Shown here: piece by piece, positions 37,660 through 45,911 of the stretch
Layout of the letters: every line of letters starts with the position of its first letter
Numbering within the stretch: position 1 is the stretch's first letter
DNA from: Nonomuraea antri
GTDB taxonomy: Bacteria > Actinomycetota > Actinomycetes > Streptosporangiales > Streptosporangiaceae
DNA length: 64,000 bases
NCBI RefSeq assembly: GCF_013283785.1
Contig: NZ_JABCPZ010000011.1
Span: 30,988-94,987, forward strand
Direction of reading: 5' to 3'
The notes under the pieces: generated by a model
The model's input: only the letters and a program-made list of their open reading frames with translations
Database searches by the model: none
Told to the model about the DNA's origin: nothing
Position numbers and translations under genes: made by a program

Positions 37660-38679
37660 ATGGACGACCTGAAGCTGCTCCGCGACTTCGGCGCGGAACT
37701 GGAGCACGAGCCACCGGCGTCGCTGGTCAACCAGCGTCACCGCTTCCTGACCGACCGGCCGCGCAGGCGGACGGGGCGCAGGTGGGCCGGCTGGTGGACG
37801 GCCGGGCTCGTCGCGGTGGCCACCGCGGCCGCCGTGGCCGTGCCCACCCTGCTGATCAACGGCAACCCCGTCGCCGGGCCGGCGCAGTCCATCAAGGTGG
37901 ACATGTCGGGCGTGCGCAACGTCCTGGTGATCGGCTCGGACACGCGCGAGGGCCCGGGCAACGCCAAGTACGGCCCGCAGATGGCCAAGTCGGACAGCGG
38001 CAAGCGCGCCGACACCATCGTGATCATGCATTTGCCCGCCGACCGGACCAAGGCCTTCGGGATCAGCGTGCCGCGCGACACGATCGCGCGCCTGCCCGCG
38101 TGCGGCTCGGAGCCGGCCAGGGACGACCAGATCAACTCGGCCTACGACCGGGGCGGCGCCGCCTGCCTGGAGCGGGCGCTCGAAAAGCTCACGGGCATCG
38201 GCATCGACCACCGCGTCGAGGTCGACTTCGCCGGCTTCAAGGGCATGGTCGACGCGCTCGGCGGGGTGGAGATGACCATCCCGCGGGCCGTGGACGACCC
38301 GAAGGCCAAGCTGAAGCTGCCCGCGGGCAAGTTGACGCTGAACGGCGAGGCCGCGCTCGGCTACGCCCGCATGCGCTACGGCGCCGGCGACGGCTCGGAC
38401 GTCCAGCGCATCAAGCGCCAGCAGCAGCTCATGGTGGCGATGCTGAAGAAGGCCATGACGGTGGCGTCCGACCCGGTCAGGCTCAAGTCGTTCCTCGGAC
38501 GGGCACGCGAGGCGGTCACCACCGATCTCGCCCTGGAGGAGATGTACGAGCTGGCCACCACGCTGGCGAAGACCAAGCTGACCTTCGTCACCGTGCCGGT
38601 CGAGCCGCACGAGCAGGATCCGAACCGGCTGCAGTGGAAGCAGCCCGAGGCCGAGGGGCTGTTCAAGAAGCTGCGCTAG
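37660..38679 (+). CDS. LytR-CpsA-Psr (LCP) domain membrane protein, partner of the ECF sigma factor
   Basis: The 339 residues comprise a cytoplasmic tail (MDDLKLLRDFGAELEHEPPA to about 45), one membrane helix (about 47-66) and an LCP domain: NVLVIGSDTREG, DTIVIMHLPADR, ISVPRDT (pyrophosphate-binding Arg), INSAYDRGG, GVEMTIP and GYARMRYG to QRIKRQQQ. LCP proteins attach teichoic acids or arabinogalactan to peptidoglycan. Here the tail resembles the start of the sigma partner at 13174, and coupling to the sigma gene suggests a double role. GGAGGAG precedes the ATG. Confidence 0.88.
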   Translation: MDDLKLLRDFGAELEHEPPASLVNQRHRFLTDRPRRRTGRRWAGWWTAGLVAVATAAAVAVPTLLINGNPVAGPAQSIKVDMSGVRNVLVIGSDTREGPGNAKYGPQMAKSDSGKRADTIVIMHLPADRTKAFGISVPRDTIARLPACGSEPARDDQINSAYDRGGAACLERALEKLTGIGIDHRVEVDFAGFKGMVDALGGVEMTIPRAVDDPKAKLKLPAGKLTLNGEAALGYARMRYGAGDGSDVQRIKRQQQLMVAMLKKAMTVASDPVRLKSFLGRAREAVTTDLALEEMYELATTLAKTKLTFVTVPVEPHEQDPNRLQWKQPEAEGLFKKLR

Positions 38680-38687
38680 AATCGGTA

Positions 38688-38718
38688 TTGGACGGATCGT
38701 CTTATAGCGTCTTATAGT
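38688..38718 (+). promoter_or_regulatory. Promoter of the hydrolase gene with a duplicated -10 segment
   Basis: TTGGAC (38688-38693) and TATAGT (38713-38718) are 19 bases apart. The -10 ends seven bases before the ATG at 38726, so the mRNA is probably leaderless. The segment CGTCTTATAG is repeated exactly in tandem (38698-38717). Confidence 0.6.
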
Positions 38719-38725
38719 CGGCGGC

Positions 38726-39736
38726 ATGGGCTTCAGTCGCAAGGCGCTCGCCGCCGGGCTGCTCGCCGGCGTCGGGGTCGGGGTCGCCGCCGGGATCGCC
38801 TCCCGGCGGCCGCATCCTCGGGAACGGCTCGGCGGGCACCGGGCCAGATCACTGACCGTGGAGACGGACGACGGCGTGCGCCTGGCCGTCGACGTCGACG
38901 CGCCCGACCGGCCGCGCCACGCCGTGGTGTTCGCCCACGGCTGGGTGCTGAACCGGCACTGCTGGCACTACCAGCGTGAGGCGCTGGCCGGGCAGGCGCT
39001 GCTGGTCACCTACGACCAGCGCGGGCACGGCCACTCCACCCCCGGCAGGTACGCCGACTGCACGATCGAACGGCTCGGCGCGGACCTGCGAGCCGTCATC
39101 GACGCCGCGGTGCCGCCCGAGCTGCCCGTGGTGCTCGTGGGCCACTCCATGGGCGGGATGACCGTCATGGGGCTGGCCGCGTCGGAGCCCGGGCTGTTCG
39201 GCTCGCGGGTGGTGGGAGTGGCGCTGCTCAGCACGTCGGCGGGCGGGCTGGCCGGCTCGACGTTCGGGCTGCCCGGTCCGCTCGGCCGGGCCGTGCCCAG
39301 GCTGACGCCGCTGGTGCTGGAACGGCTGCGTACCAGGGCCGCGTTCGTGGACGGGAACACGGCGATCAAGACGCGCGCCAACTGGCCGTTCACCAGGTTC
39401 ACCGCGTTCGGGCCCCGGGCGCGGCGCGATCACGTGCGGTTCGTCAACGGCATGGTGGCCGCCACGCCGACCGAGGTGATGGTCGGCTTCTTCCACGGGA
39501 TGATGGCGCACGACAAGCTGGCCGCGCTGCAGGCGCTGAGTCGGGTCGAGACGCTGGTGGCGGTGGGCACGCACGACCGGCTCACCTCGCCCGCGCACGC
39601 CCGCAGGATCGCGGCCGCGCTGCCGCACGCGCGGCTGGTGGTGATCCCCGGGGCCGGGCACATGATCGGCCTGGAACGCCCGGAGATCGTCAACGCCGAA
39701 CTCACGGACCTCCTCGCCCGCGCCGTCCCGGTGTAA
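38726..39736 (+). CDS. Membrane-anchored or exported alpha/beta hydrolase
   Basis: The 336-residue protein starts with an Ala/Gly-rich hydrophobic helix (about 7-25). The catalytic domain follows, with HGWVLN (oxyanion), YDQRGHGHS, nucleophile GHSMGG, an Asp in VGTHDRLT and His in GAGHMIG. The complete triad makes it an active esterase, lipase or related hydrolase; the substrate is unknown. Lack of a clear cleavage site favours an anchor. Confidence 0.85.
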   Translation: MGFSRKALAAGLLAGVGVGVAAGIASRRPHPRERLGGHRARSLTVETDDGVRLAVDVDAPDRPRHAVVFAHGWVLNRHCWHYQREALAGQALLVTYDQRGHGHSTPGRYADCTIERLGADLRAVIDAAVPPELPVVLVGHSMGGMTVMGLAASEPGLFGSRVVGVALLSTSAGGLAGSTFGLPGPLGRAVPRLTPLVLERLRTRAAFVDGNTAIKTRANWPFTRFTAFGPRARRDHVRFVNGMVAATPTEVMVGFFHGMMAHDKLAALQALSRVETLVAVGTHDRLTSPAHARRIAAALPHARLVVIPGAGHMIGLERPEIVNAELTDLLARAVPV

Positions 39737-39774
39737 AGCGGCTACTGCGTGGGAGCGGATGCCTCGAAAGGCGG

Positions 39775-40650
39775 TTACTGCAGGGAGCGGTAGTGCCTGC
39801 GCAGGGCGATGCCCGCCGCGATGCCGCCGGCCACCGCGCCCGCGCCCGCCGCGATCGGCAGCGCGGTCAGCGTGGCCTTCCTGCCCGTGCGGAAGTCCTT
39901 GACCGGCCAGTCGTGCTTCTTGGCGTGCTCACGCAGCTCGCTGTCCGGGTTGATGGCCACCGCCTGCCCGACCAGCGAGAGCATGGGCAGGTCGTTGGCC
40001 GAGTCGCTGTAGGCGGTGCACCTGGTCAGGTCGAGGCCCTCCCTGCGGGCCAGCGCGCGCACCGCCTCGGCCTTGGCGGGCCCGTGCAGCAGGTCGCCCA
40101 CCAGGTGTCCGGTGTAGATGCCGTTCCTGGTCTCGGCGACCGTGCCGAGCGCGCCGGTCAGGCCGAGCCGCTGGGCGATGACCCTGGCCAGCTCGACCGG
40201 GGTGGCGGTGACCAGCCAGACGCGCTGGCCGGCGTCGAGGTGGCTCTGGGCCAGCGCCCTGGTGCCGCCCCAGATGCGGTCGGCCATCACCTCGTCGTAG
40301 ATCTCCTCGCCGAGGCGTACGACGTCGTCGACCTTCGCGCCCGCGACGAACGCCAGCGCGGTCTCCCTGGCCACCTTGATGTGCTCGGGGTTCTCGTTGC
40401 CGCGCAGCCGGAACACGGCCTGGCCGACGGCGAACTTCAGCAGGTCGGAGGTGGTGAACATGCCACGCGTGGCCAGCCCCCTGGCGAAGTGGTAGATCGA
40501 GGCGCCACGCATCATCGTGTTGTCGACGTCGAAGAAGGCCGCCGCCTGCAGGTCGGGCTCGACCGGGGGGACGGTCACCGCGGCCTGTGCCGCCGCCTCT
40601 CCGGCGGCTTGAGCCTCGGCCTCGTGTCGTCGTCGAATTAGCCGCCACAT
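39775..40650 (-). CDS. HAD-IB family phosphatase (SerB-like)
   Basis: This 291-residue protein has motif [12 protein letters not shown], a cap region, motif [10 protein letters not shown], Lys in the GPAKAEAVR segment and motif [14 protein letters not shown], the HAD-IB set. A hydrophobic Gly/Ala helix near the C-terminus (about 265-285) suggests membrane attachment. Such proteins dephosphorylate phosphoserine-like or lipid phosphates. I chose ATG 40650 because TAAGCT ends seven bases before it; GTG 40668 is an alternative. It follows rsbN on the minus strand. Confidence 0.85.
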   Translation of the reverse strand: MWRLIRRRHEAEAQAAGEAAAQAAVTVPPVEPDLQAAAFFDVDNTMMRGASIYHFARGLATRGMFTTSDLLKFAVGQAVFRLRGNENPEHIKVARETALAFVAGAKVDDVVRLGEEIYDEVMADRIWGGTRALAQSHLDAGQRVWLVTATPVELARVIAQRLGLTGALGTVAETRNGIYTGHLVGDLLHGPAKAEAVRALARREGLDLTRCTAYSDSANDLPMLSLVGQAVAINPDSELREHAKKHDWPVKDFRTGRKATLTALPIAAGAGAVAGGIAAGIALRRHYRSLQ

Positions 40651-40657
40651 GGGCTTC

Positions 40658-40663
40658 AGCTTA
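40658..40663 (-). promoter_or_regulatory. -10 box TAAGCT for the leaderless HAD phosphatase gene
   Basis: Minus-strand TAAGCT is followed by seven bases and the ATG at 40650. Confidence 0.4.
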
Positions 40664-40725
40664 CCCACGCCGAGGGCGCGGCCCTGTCGTGCGCGGGGCC
40701 ACGGGAGCGCCCTGCGGAGCGGGGC

Positions 40726-41364
40726 TCACTCGGGCGGCGCCACCAGGCCCTGGATGTAGTCCAGATAGCCCGCCGCCTGCCCCTGCTGGGCCTCGTCGAG
40801 CTGGTCGAGCATCGGCTCGACCTTCTCCCGCTGGTCCTCGGCGAACTTCTTGATCTTGGGGGAGCGCGGTTTGACCCGTTCGAGGCGGTTGATGCCCGAA
40901 CGGGTGGACTGCTCCATGTCCTTGAGCGTCTTGCTCACCAGCGGCCCGCCGTTCGAGGCGCCGAGCAGCTTGGCGACCTCGTCCGCGCGGGCCTTGGCCG
41001 AGTCGAGCTCGCGCTCGCCGCGCTCGGCCTCGTCGGTGCTGAGGCGGACGAGCGTGCTCTCAGCGGCCCGCTTGAGCGGGTACAGCGTGTCGCCGGGGAC
41101 GGACTGGTAGGTAGCGAACGCCGAGATCATCATCCCCGCGGCCAGCCCGGCCGTGGCCAGTTGCGAGAACAGCGGCCGGCGGCGCCGCTCGGGACGCCGG
41201 CGCGCCGGAGCCTGGTCGGGCTCGTCCGCGCCGGGAGCGGCGGTGACCAGCTCGGTGCGCAGCCGCTCGCGGAAGGCCGGATCGGGCCCGCCGCCCAGGT
41301 GAAGGCGACGCAGCTCCGTGAGGTGACCCTGCACGCGCTCTCGCCGCCGGCGCGCCCTACCCAT
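40726..41364 (-). CDS. rsbN: RsbN-like anti-sigma factor of BldN (DUF5667)
   Basis: From ATG 41364, preceded by AGGGAGC, the product has 212 residues. It has a basic cytoplasmic N-terminal half (about 1-78), one membrane helix (LATAGLAAGMMISAFATY) and an extracytoplasmic helical domain starting with PGDTLYPLKRAAE, the DUF5667 signature. In Streptomyces RsbN is the membrane anti-sigma factor of BldN and is encoded next to it. The position 62 bases after the bldN stop supports the same role. The frame is open further upstream, but without a ribosome binding site. Confidence 0.85.
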   Translation of the reverse strand: MGRARRRRERVQGHLTELRRLHLGGGPDPAFRERLRTELVTAAPGADEPDQAPARRRPERRRRPLFSQLATAGLAAGMMISAFATYQSVPGDTLYPLKRAAESTLVRLSTDEAERGERELDSAKARADEVAKLLGASNGGPLVSKTLKDMEQSTRSGINRLERVKPRSPKIKKFAEDQREKVEPMLDQLDEAQQGQAAGYLDYIQGLVAPPE

Positions 41365-41426
41365 GACAGCTCCCTGACGCCCCCGGGAAAGGTGACACCT
41401 GCCTAACGAGGCGCCGACGGTGGAGG

Positions 41427-42077
41427 TTACGCCAGGTCGTGCTTGAGTGCCCTGGCCAGCGCGCGAATGGCACGGAACTGCAGCGCTTTGATCGCTCCAC
41501 TCTTCTTCCCCATGATCAACGCGGTTTCCGCGAGCGACAGTCCGTGCAGGAAACGCAGGACCACACATTCCTGCTGTTCGGGATTGAGATCTCGGACCGC
41601 CCGCAACACCCGGTCATTGATGATCGCCGTCACCACCGCGTTCTCCGGAATGTGTGAGCCGTCCAGCGGAACGTCGATGATTTCCCCGGTCGGGATCTCC
41701 AACCGGTACCGGCCCGACTTGAAATGGTCGGTCACCAAGTTCCTGGCGATGGTCACGAGCCAGGCGCCGAAGTCACGGCCCTGCCAGGTGAAGTCGCTGA
41801 TTCTGCGTAGTGCGCGCAGGAAGGTCTCGCTGGTGAGATCCTCGGCGAGCGGGTGCGAACCGACGCGGAAATAGATGTAGCGGTAGACCAGATCGACGTA
41901 GCGGTCGTAGAGCGTGCCAAAGGACTCAGAACATCCGTTCTTGGCGCGGAGCACCAGCGTGCGTACGTCGTCGGGTACTGCTTCCTGCACCTCTGCGCGC
42001 ATGGCGAATTCGCCCGTCCGGGCAGGTCCAGCGACCGCTGGAGCGAGTAGCCCGGCGAACGGCCACGAGTCAGGCAT
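41427..42077 (-). CDS. bldN: Developmental ECF sigma factor BldN
   Basis: The 216-residue protein has a short N-terminal extension (about 1-30) and then the typical block VPDDVRTLVLRAK to SESFGTLYDRYVDLVYRYIY. Region 2 follows (RVGSHPLAEDLTSETFLRAL; DFGAWLVTIARNLVTDHF), then region 4 (LNPEQQECVVLRFLHGLSLA; MGKKSGAIKALQFRAIRALA). This matches Streptomyces BldN, which drives aerial-hypha genes such as chaplins. The extension is shorter than the pro-sequence of S. coelicolor BldN. AGGGATACCGG precedes the ATG. A divergent membrane gene shares the upstream region. Confidence 0.92.
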   Translation of the reverse strand: MPDSWPFAGLLAPAVAGPARTGEFAMRAEVQEAVPDDVRTLVLRAKNGCSESFGTLYDRYVDLVYRYIYFRVGSHPLAEDLTSETFLRALRRISDFTWQGRDFGAWLVTIARNLVTDHFKSGRYRLEIPTGEIIDVPLDGSHIPENAVVTAIINDRVLRAVRDLNPEQQECVVLRFLHGLSLAETALIMGKKSGAIKALQFRAIRALARALKHDLA

Positions 42078-42130
42078 CCGGTATCCCTGGGGGTAAGGGG
42101 TGCGGCGTGCTCGAACACTCTAGAAATCAA

Positions 42131-42152
42131 CCGCGGATTCCACAATCCACGG
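42131..42152. promoter_or_regulatory. Palindrome between bldN and the divergent membrane gene
   Basis: CCG-N-GGATT-N4-AATCC-N-CGG is an inverted repeat over 22 bases, 54 bases from the bldN start. It is a candidate operator for either gene; the regulator is unknown. Confidence 0.4.
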
Positions 42153-42256
42153 CCTGCTGGCATGACTAGGCGTAATCGGCAGATACCGTGTGGGACCGAC
42201 CCGTTCCCTCTTCGGCTACCGGCTGGGAGGCATCGTCCGGCAGCATTGGAGTCACC

Positions 42257-43624
42257 ATGGAGATCCTCGTCGCTGTCATAGCATTCGCCGGTGCGCTCCT
42301 CGCCGCGATCGCGGCCGGTGCCCTGATTCGCAGACTTCGTGATGAGTCCGAGGGCTGGTTGGCCGCCTGGACCGTTGCATTGGTCGCGTTGTGCCTGTCA
42401 CTGGGCGTGATCGGCATCGGATACCTCATGGGGTTCGGCCCGCTGACCTTCCGGCTCTACCAGATCACCGGCGCGCTGCTGGCGCCGATCTGGCTGGCCA
42501 TCGGATTGGCGCAGCTGCTGTCGGAGAAGACGCCGCCGAAGTTCCTCGGCTGGCTGTTCGGCATCGCGTTCACCATCGTGGCCACCGCGATCATGATCTT
42601 CGACCCGGTGCTCAAGGACGACGACCTGGGCAAGGCGCTGCCGCTGGCGCAGAACCACTGGGACGTGATCCCCAAGGGCCTGCTGACCGGCGCGCACGCC
42701 ATCACCGCGCTGCTCCTGGTGGTGTGCCTGGTGGTCGCCGGGCTCAAGTGGCGCAACGGCGACGAGTACGACACCGACAACCTGCACACCGCCCTCGTCA
42801 TCGCCCCTTCTGGCCTGGCGCTGGTCGGCGCGCTGCGCTTCACCGTGCCCGCGGTCTTCACCACGGTCCTGTTCCTGGTGGCCGCCGCGGCCGTCTGGTA
42901 CGCCGTGCTGCGGCCGCTGGCGCCCTACGATGACGACGACGAGGACGACTTCGAGCCGGCGCCCCAGCAGCTGCCGCGCGAGGAGGCCACCAGGCCGGGC
43001 CGCAGGGCCATGCCTGAGCCCGTCGCGATGGCCGAGGTGCCCATGCCGCCACCGCCCCGCCGCCCGTCGGGCCTGGGCGATCTGGTGGCCGAATACCGCG
43101 CGGGGGAGAAGGAGATCGACTACGCCGCCCGCATGTCGCCGCCGCCCGACCCGGGCCCGTCGACCGGCTACATCATGAACGGCGCGCCCGCGCAGCCCGA
43201 CTTCGCCATGCCGGCCACCGGCGCCGTCTACCCGGGAGCCGAGCTGTTCACCCCCGCCCCGACCCCCCAGCAGGCCATGCCGCAGGGGAGGCTCTCGCCC
43301 AACATCTACGGCCTGCTCACGGTCTTCACGATCATGGACGGCTCGGGCGACGCCTTCGACCGCCTGGCCGAGTCCACGGTCGAGGCGGTGCGCCGCGGCG
43401 AGCCCGACACCCTGGTCTACGCCTGCCACGCGGTGAAATCGGCGCCGCTGCAGCGCATCGTCTACGAGCTCTACCGCGACGAGGTGGCCTACCGCGATCA
43501 CCAGCGCCAGCCGCACGTCGAGCGGTTCGTCAACGAACGTCAGTCGATGGTGCTGGCCACCAACATCATCGAGCTCAACGTCCAGGCCGCGAAGGTGGTG
43601 CCGCTGCCCACCGCCATGTTCTAG
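42257..43624 (+). CDS. Multi-helix membrane protein fused to an ABM-type (monooxygenase-fold) domain
   Basis: The ATG at 42257 follows TTGGAGTCACC. The 455-residue protein has about seven membrane helices (residues 1-220), an acidic patch (DDDDEDD), a long Pro/Ala-rich linker (about 235-350) and a C-terminal domain (about 355-450: LLTVFTIMDGSGDAFDRLAE, then YELYRDEVAYRDHQRQPHVE). That last pattern is of the antibiotic-biosynthesis-monooxygenase fold, small ferredoxin-like domains of quinol or haem enzymes. The cytoplasmic domain may act enzymatically on a membrane quinone or only sense. The place opposite bldN suggests a link to development. Confidence 0.75.
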   Translation: MEILVAVIAFAGALLAAIAAGALIRRLRDESEGWLAAWTVALVALCLSLGVIGIGYLMGFGPLTFRLYQITGALLAPIWLAIGLAQLLSEKTPPKFLGWLFGIAFTIVATAIMIFDPVLKDDDLGKALPLAQNHWDVIPKGLLTGAHAITALLLVVCLVVAGLKWRNGDEYDTDNLHTALVIAPSGLALVGALRFTVPAVFTTVLFLVAAAAVWYAVLRPLAPYDDDDEDDFEPAPQQLPREEATRPGRRAMPEPVAMAEVPMPPPPRRPSGLGDLVAEYRAGEKEIDYAARMSPPPDPGPSTGYIMNGAPAQPDFAMPATGAVYPGAELFTPAPTPQQAMPQGRLSPNIYGLLTVFTIMDGSGDAFDRLAESTVEAVRRGEPDTLVYACHAVKSAPLQRIVYELYRDEVAYRDHQRQPHVERFVNERQSMVLATNIIELNVQAAKVVPLPTAMF

Positions 43625-43633
43625 GACAGCTGT

Positions 43634-43867
43634 CTAAGACAGCGCGGCGCGCAGGCGGTCTTCCGAGACCCGCCAGAAGTCGTGCTGCACCCCGTCGATC
43701 AGTGTTACCGGGATCATCTCCCAGTATTTCTCCCTGAGCTCGTCGGAGGAGTCGATGCTGATCTCCTCCCACGGCACGCCCAGCTCACCCGCCACGCGGG
43801 CGATGGTTTCGCGTGCGTCGTCGCAGAGGTGACAGCCGGGCTTGCCGAGCAGGGTGATGCGATGCAT
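43634..43867 (-). CDS. Glutaredoxin-like protein
   Basis: The 77-residue thioredoxin-fold protein has the redox motif GCHLC (about 11-15) and the cis-Pro segment IPVTLIDGV, as in the DUF836/glutaredoxin-like family. It is small and lacks the glutathione-binding signature, so mycothiol or thioredoxin is the likelier partner. It is transcribed away from rex, with the Rex operator 23 bases upstream of its start. It may therefore also be Rex-controlled. It ends nine bases from the convergent membrane gene. Confidence 0.85.
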   Translation of the reverse strand: MHRITLLGKPGCHLCDDARETIARVAGELGVPWEEISIDSSDELREKYWEMIPVTLIDGVQHDFWRVSEDRLRAALS

Positions 43868-43889
43868 ACCACCACGGTAGCCCCTGACT

Positions 43890-43907
43890 TTGTGCGTCGG
43901 TTCACAA
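43890..43907. promoter_or_regulatory. Rex operator (ROP)
   Basis: TTGTGCGTCGGTTCACAA fits the published Streptomyces Rex consensus TTGTGAA-N4-TTCACAA with two mismatches in the left arm. The symmetry extends by one more T/A pair. It lies between the glutaredoxin-like gene and rex, 73 bases before rex. Confidence 0.85.
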
Positions 43908-43980
43908 AGGGATTAACCTGAAAGACGGTTCGATTCCGTCACGCGGTCACCAAGCCGCCCGTTCCCTGGAGTCCCGGCAC

Positions 43981-44658
43981 GTGAAGAGCCCGTCCCAGTC
44001 CCGTGATCGCGGTATCCCCGAGGCGACGGTCGCAAGACTTCCGTTGTACCTGCGGGCGCTGCACGGGATGGCGGAGCGTGGCATCGCCACCGTCAGCTCG
44101 GAGGACCTGGCCGTGGCCGCGGGGGTGAACTCGGCCAAACTCCGCAAGGACCTCTCGCATCTCGGCTCGTACGGCACCAGAGGCGTAGGCTATGACGTCG
44201 AGTACCTCGTCTACCAGATCTCCCGCGAGCTCGGCCTGACCCAAGACTGGGCGGTCGCCATCGTGGGCGTCGGTAACCTCGGCCGCGCGCTGGCGAACTA
44301 CGGCGGATTCGTCTCCAGGGGGTTCCGTGTCGCCGCGCTGGTCGACGCCGACCCCGAAGTGGTGGGCGACACCATAGCGGGGTTGAATGTGGAGCACATC
44401 GACGAACTGGAAGCCGTGATCCAACGGCGTGGAGTCTCGATCGTGGTTCTGGCGACACCGGCGGCGGCGGCGCAGGAAGTGTGCGATCGCGTGGTGGCGG
44501 TCGGCGTGACCAGCATCCTGAACTTCGCCCCCGTCGTTCTTTCCGTTCCGGACAGCGTCGATGTTCGTAAGGTCGACCTATCAATCGAACTGCAGATTCT
44601 CGCGTTCCACGAGCAACGCAAGGCTGGGGGGCCACTCATGGCGGTGGACGGTCAATGA
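43981..44658 (+). CDS. rex: Redox-sensing transcriptional repressor Rex
   Basis: The 225-residue Rex has an N-terminal winged helix (IPEATVARLPLYLRALHGMA; VNSAKLRKDLSHLGSYGTRG) and a C-terminal Rossmann domain (VGVGNLGRALANY; VLATPAAAAQEVCD) that reads the NADH/NAD+ ratio, ending in a swapped helix (QILAFHEQR). NADH releases it from operators such as 43890-43907. It is the first gene of the haem operon, overlapping hemA by ATGA, so it controls haem synthesis together with itself. The start is GTG. Confidence 0.97.
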   Translation: MKSPSQSRDRGIPEATVARLPLYLRALHGMAERGIATVSSEDLAVAAGVNSAKLRKDLSHLGSYGTRGVGYDVEYLVYQISRELGLTQDWAVAIVGVGNLGRALANYGGFVSRGFRVAALVDADPEVVGDTIAGLNVEHIDELEAVIQRRGVSIVVLATPAAAAQEVCDRVVAVGVTSILNFAPVVLSVPDSVDVRKVDLSIELQILAFHEQRKAGGPLMAVDGQ

Positions 44659-45911
44659 GTGTTCTGGCAATCGGACTGAGCCACCGGACCGCTCCGGTGG
44701 CCCTTTTGGAGCGGGTCTCCGTCACCGGTGACGCGCTCGTCAAACTCCTGCACGACGTCCAGCAGGACGCCTGCGTGGCGGAGGCCATGGTGGTCTCCAC
44801 GTGCAACAGGGTCGAGGTCTACGTGACCGTCGACCGTTTCCACGCCGCGGTCAACGCCATCAGCGCGCTGCTCGGCGTGCACTCGGGCGTCCCGGTGGAG
44901 GAACTGACCCCGCACCTGTACGTGCACTACGAGGAGCGGGCCGTCGAGCACCTGTTCTCGATGGTGTGCGGACTCGACTCCATGGTCGTCGGCGAGGGCC
45001 AGATCCTCGGCCAGGTGCGCCAGGCGCTCAATCTGGCGCAGCGGCAGGGCACCGTCGGCGCCACGCTCAACGAGCTGGTGCAGCAGGCGCTGCGGGTGGG
45101 CAAGCGCGCGCACACCGACACCGGCATCGACCAGGCGGGGGCGTCGCTGGTCACCGCCGGTCTCGCGCTGGCCGGCGAGTTGGCCGGGCGGCGGGCGCTG
45201 GTGGTCGGCGCGGGCTCGATGAGCTCGCTGGCCGCGGCCACGCTGGCCCGCATGGGTGTCACCGACATCGTGGTGGCCAACAGGACGTACGAGCGAGGCG
45301 CGCGGCTGGCCGAGACGGTCGGCGGCCGGGCGGTGGAGTTCTCCGCGGTTCCCCGAGAGCTGGCGGCGGCCGACATCGTCATCACCTGCACCGGCGCCGG
45401 ACGCCACGTGATCACCGCCGACATGGTGAGCCGCGGCGCGTTCCTCCTCGACCTGGCGCTGCCGCACGACATCGACCCCGAGGTGCGCCGGGTGCCCGGC
45501 GTCACGCTGGTCGACCTGGAGACGATCCAGGAGTCCGGCATCGGCTCGCGCGAGGGCGACTCGGTCGCCGCGGTGCGCCTGCTGGTGTCGGAGGAGCTGA
45601 ACGCGTACCTGGACGCCGAGCGCGCCGCCAAGGTCACCCCGACCGTGGTCGCGCTGCGCAGCAAAGCCGCGGGCGTGGTCGAGTCAGAGCTCGGCCGCCT
45701 GCTGATGCGCGTTCCCGATCTCGACACCAAGGCCAGGGACGAGGTCGCCATGACCGTGCAGCGGGTCGTTGACAAGCTGCTTCACGAGCCCACTGTGCGT
45801 GTCAAGCAGCTCGCCACCTCCCCAGGAGGGGATCATTATGCGGAAGCGCTGCGCGAGCTGTTCAATCTGGATCCGAAGATGCCCGAGGCCGTGAGGGAGG
45901 TGGAGCTGTGA
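44655..45911 (+). CDS. hemA: Glutamyl-tRNA reductase
   Basis: The 418-residue enzyme has the catalytic cysteine motif VVSTCNRVEVY (Cys about 50), GEGQILGQVR, a Rossmann domain (VGAGSMSSLAAATLARMG) and the helical dimerisation domain at the end. It reduces glutamyl-tRNA to glutamate-1-semialdehyde, the committed step of the C5 haem route. Overlaps (ATGA with rex, GTGA with hemC) show tight coupling. hemL, for the next step, is 6 kb away at 51793. Confidence 0.97.
   Translation: MSVLAIGLSHRTAPVALLERVSVTGDALVKLLHDVQQDACVAEAMVVSTCNRVEVYVTVDRFHAAVNAISALLGVHSGVPVEELTPHLYVHYEERAVEHLFSMVCGLDSMVVGEGQILGQVRQALNLAQRQGTVGATLNELVQQALRVGKRAHTDTGIDQAGASLVTAGLALAGELAGRRALVVGAGSMSSLAAATLARMGVTDIVVANRTYERGARLAETVGGRAVEFSAVPRELAAADIVITCTGAGRHVITADMVSRGAFLLDLALPHDIDPEVRRVPGVTLVDLETIQESGIGSREGDSVAAVRLLVSEELNAYLDAERAAKVTPTVVALRSKAAGVVESELGRLLMRVPDLDTKARDEVAMTVQRVVDKLLHEPTVRVKQLATSPGGDHYAEALRELFNLDPKMPEAVREVEL

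Noticed and set aside
39738..39790. Imperfect direct repeat GCGGCTACTGCGTGGGAGCGG / GCGGTTACTGCAGGGAGCGG
   Set aside because: Two copies only, one being the end of the HAD gene; best seen as a small local duplication without clear function.
43924..43952. Complete tRNA gene
   Set aside because: Only the T-arm is present; no acceptor, D-arm or anticodon arm can be paired upstream. The resemblance is kept as a low-ranked finding.
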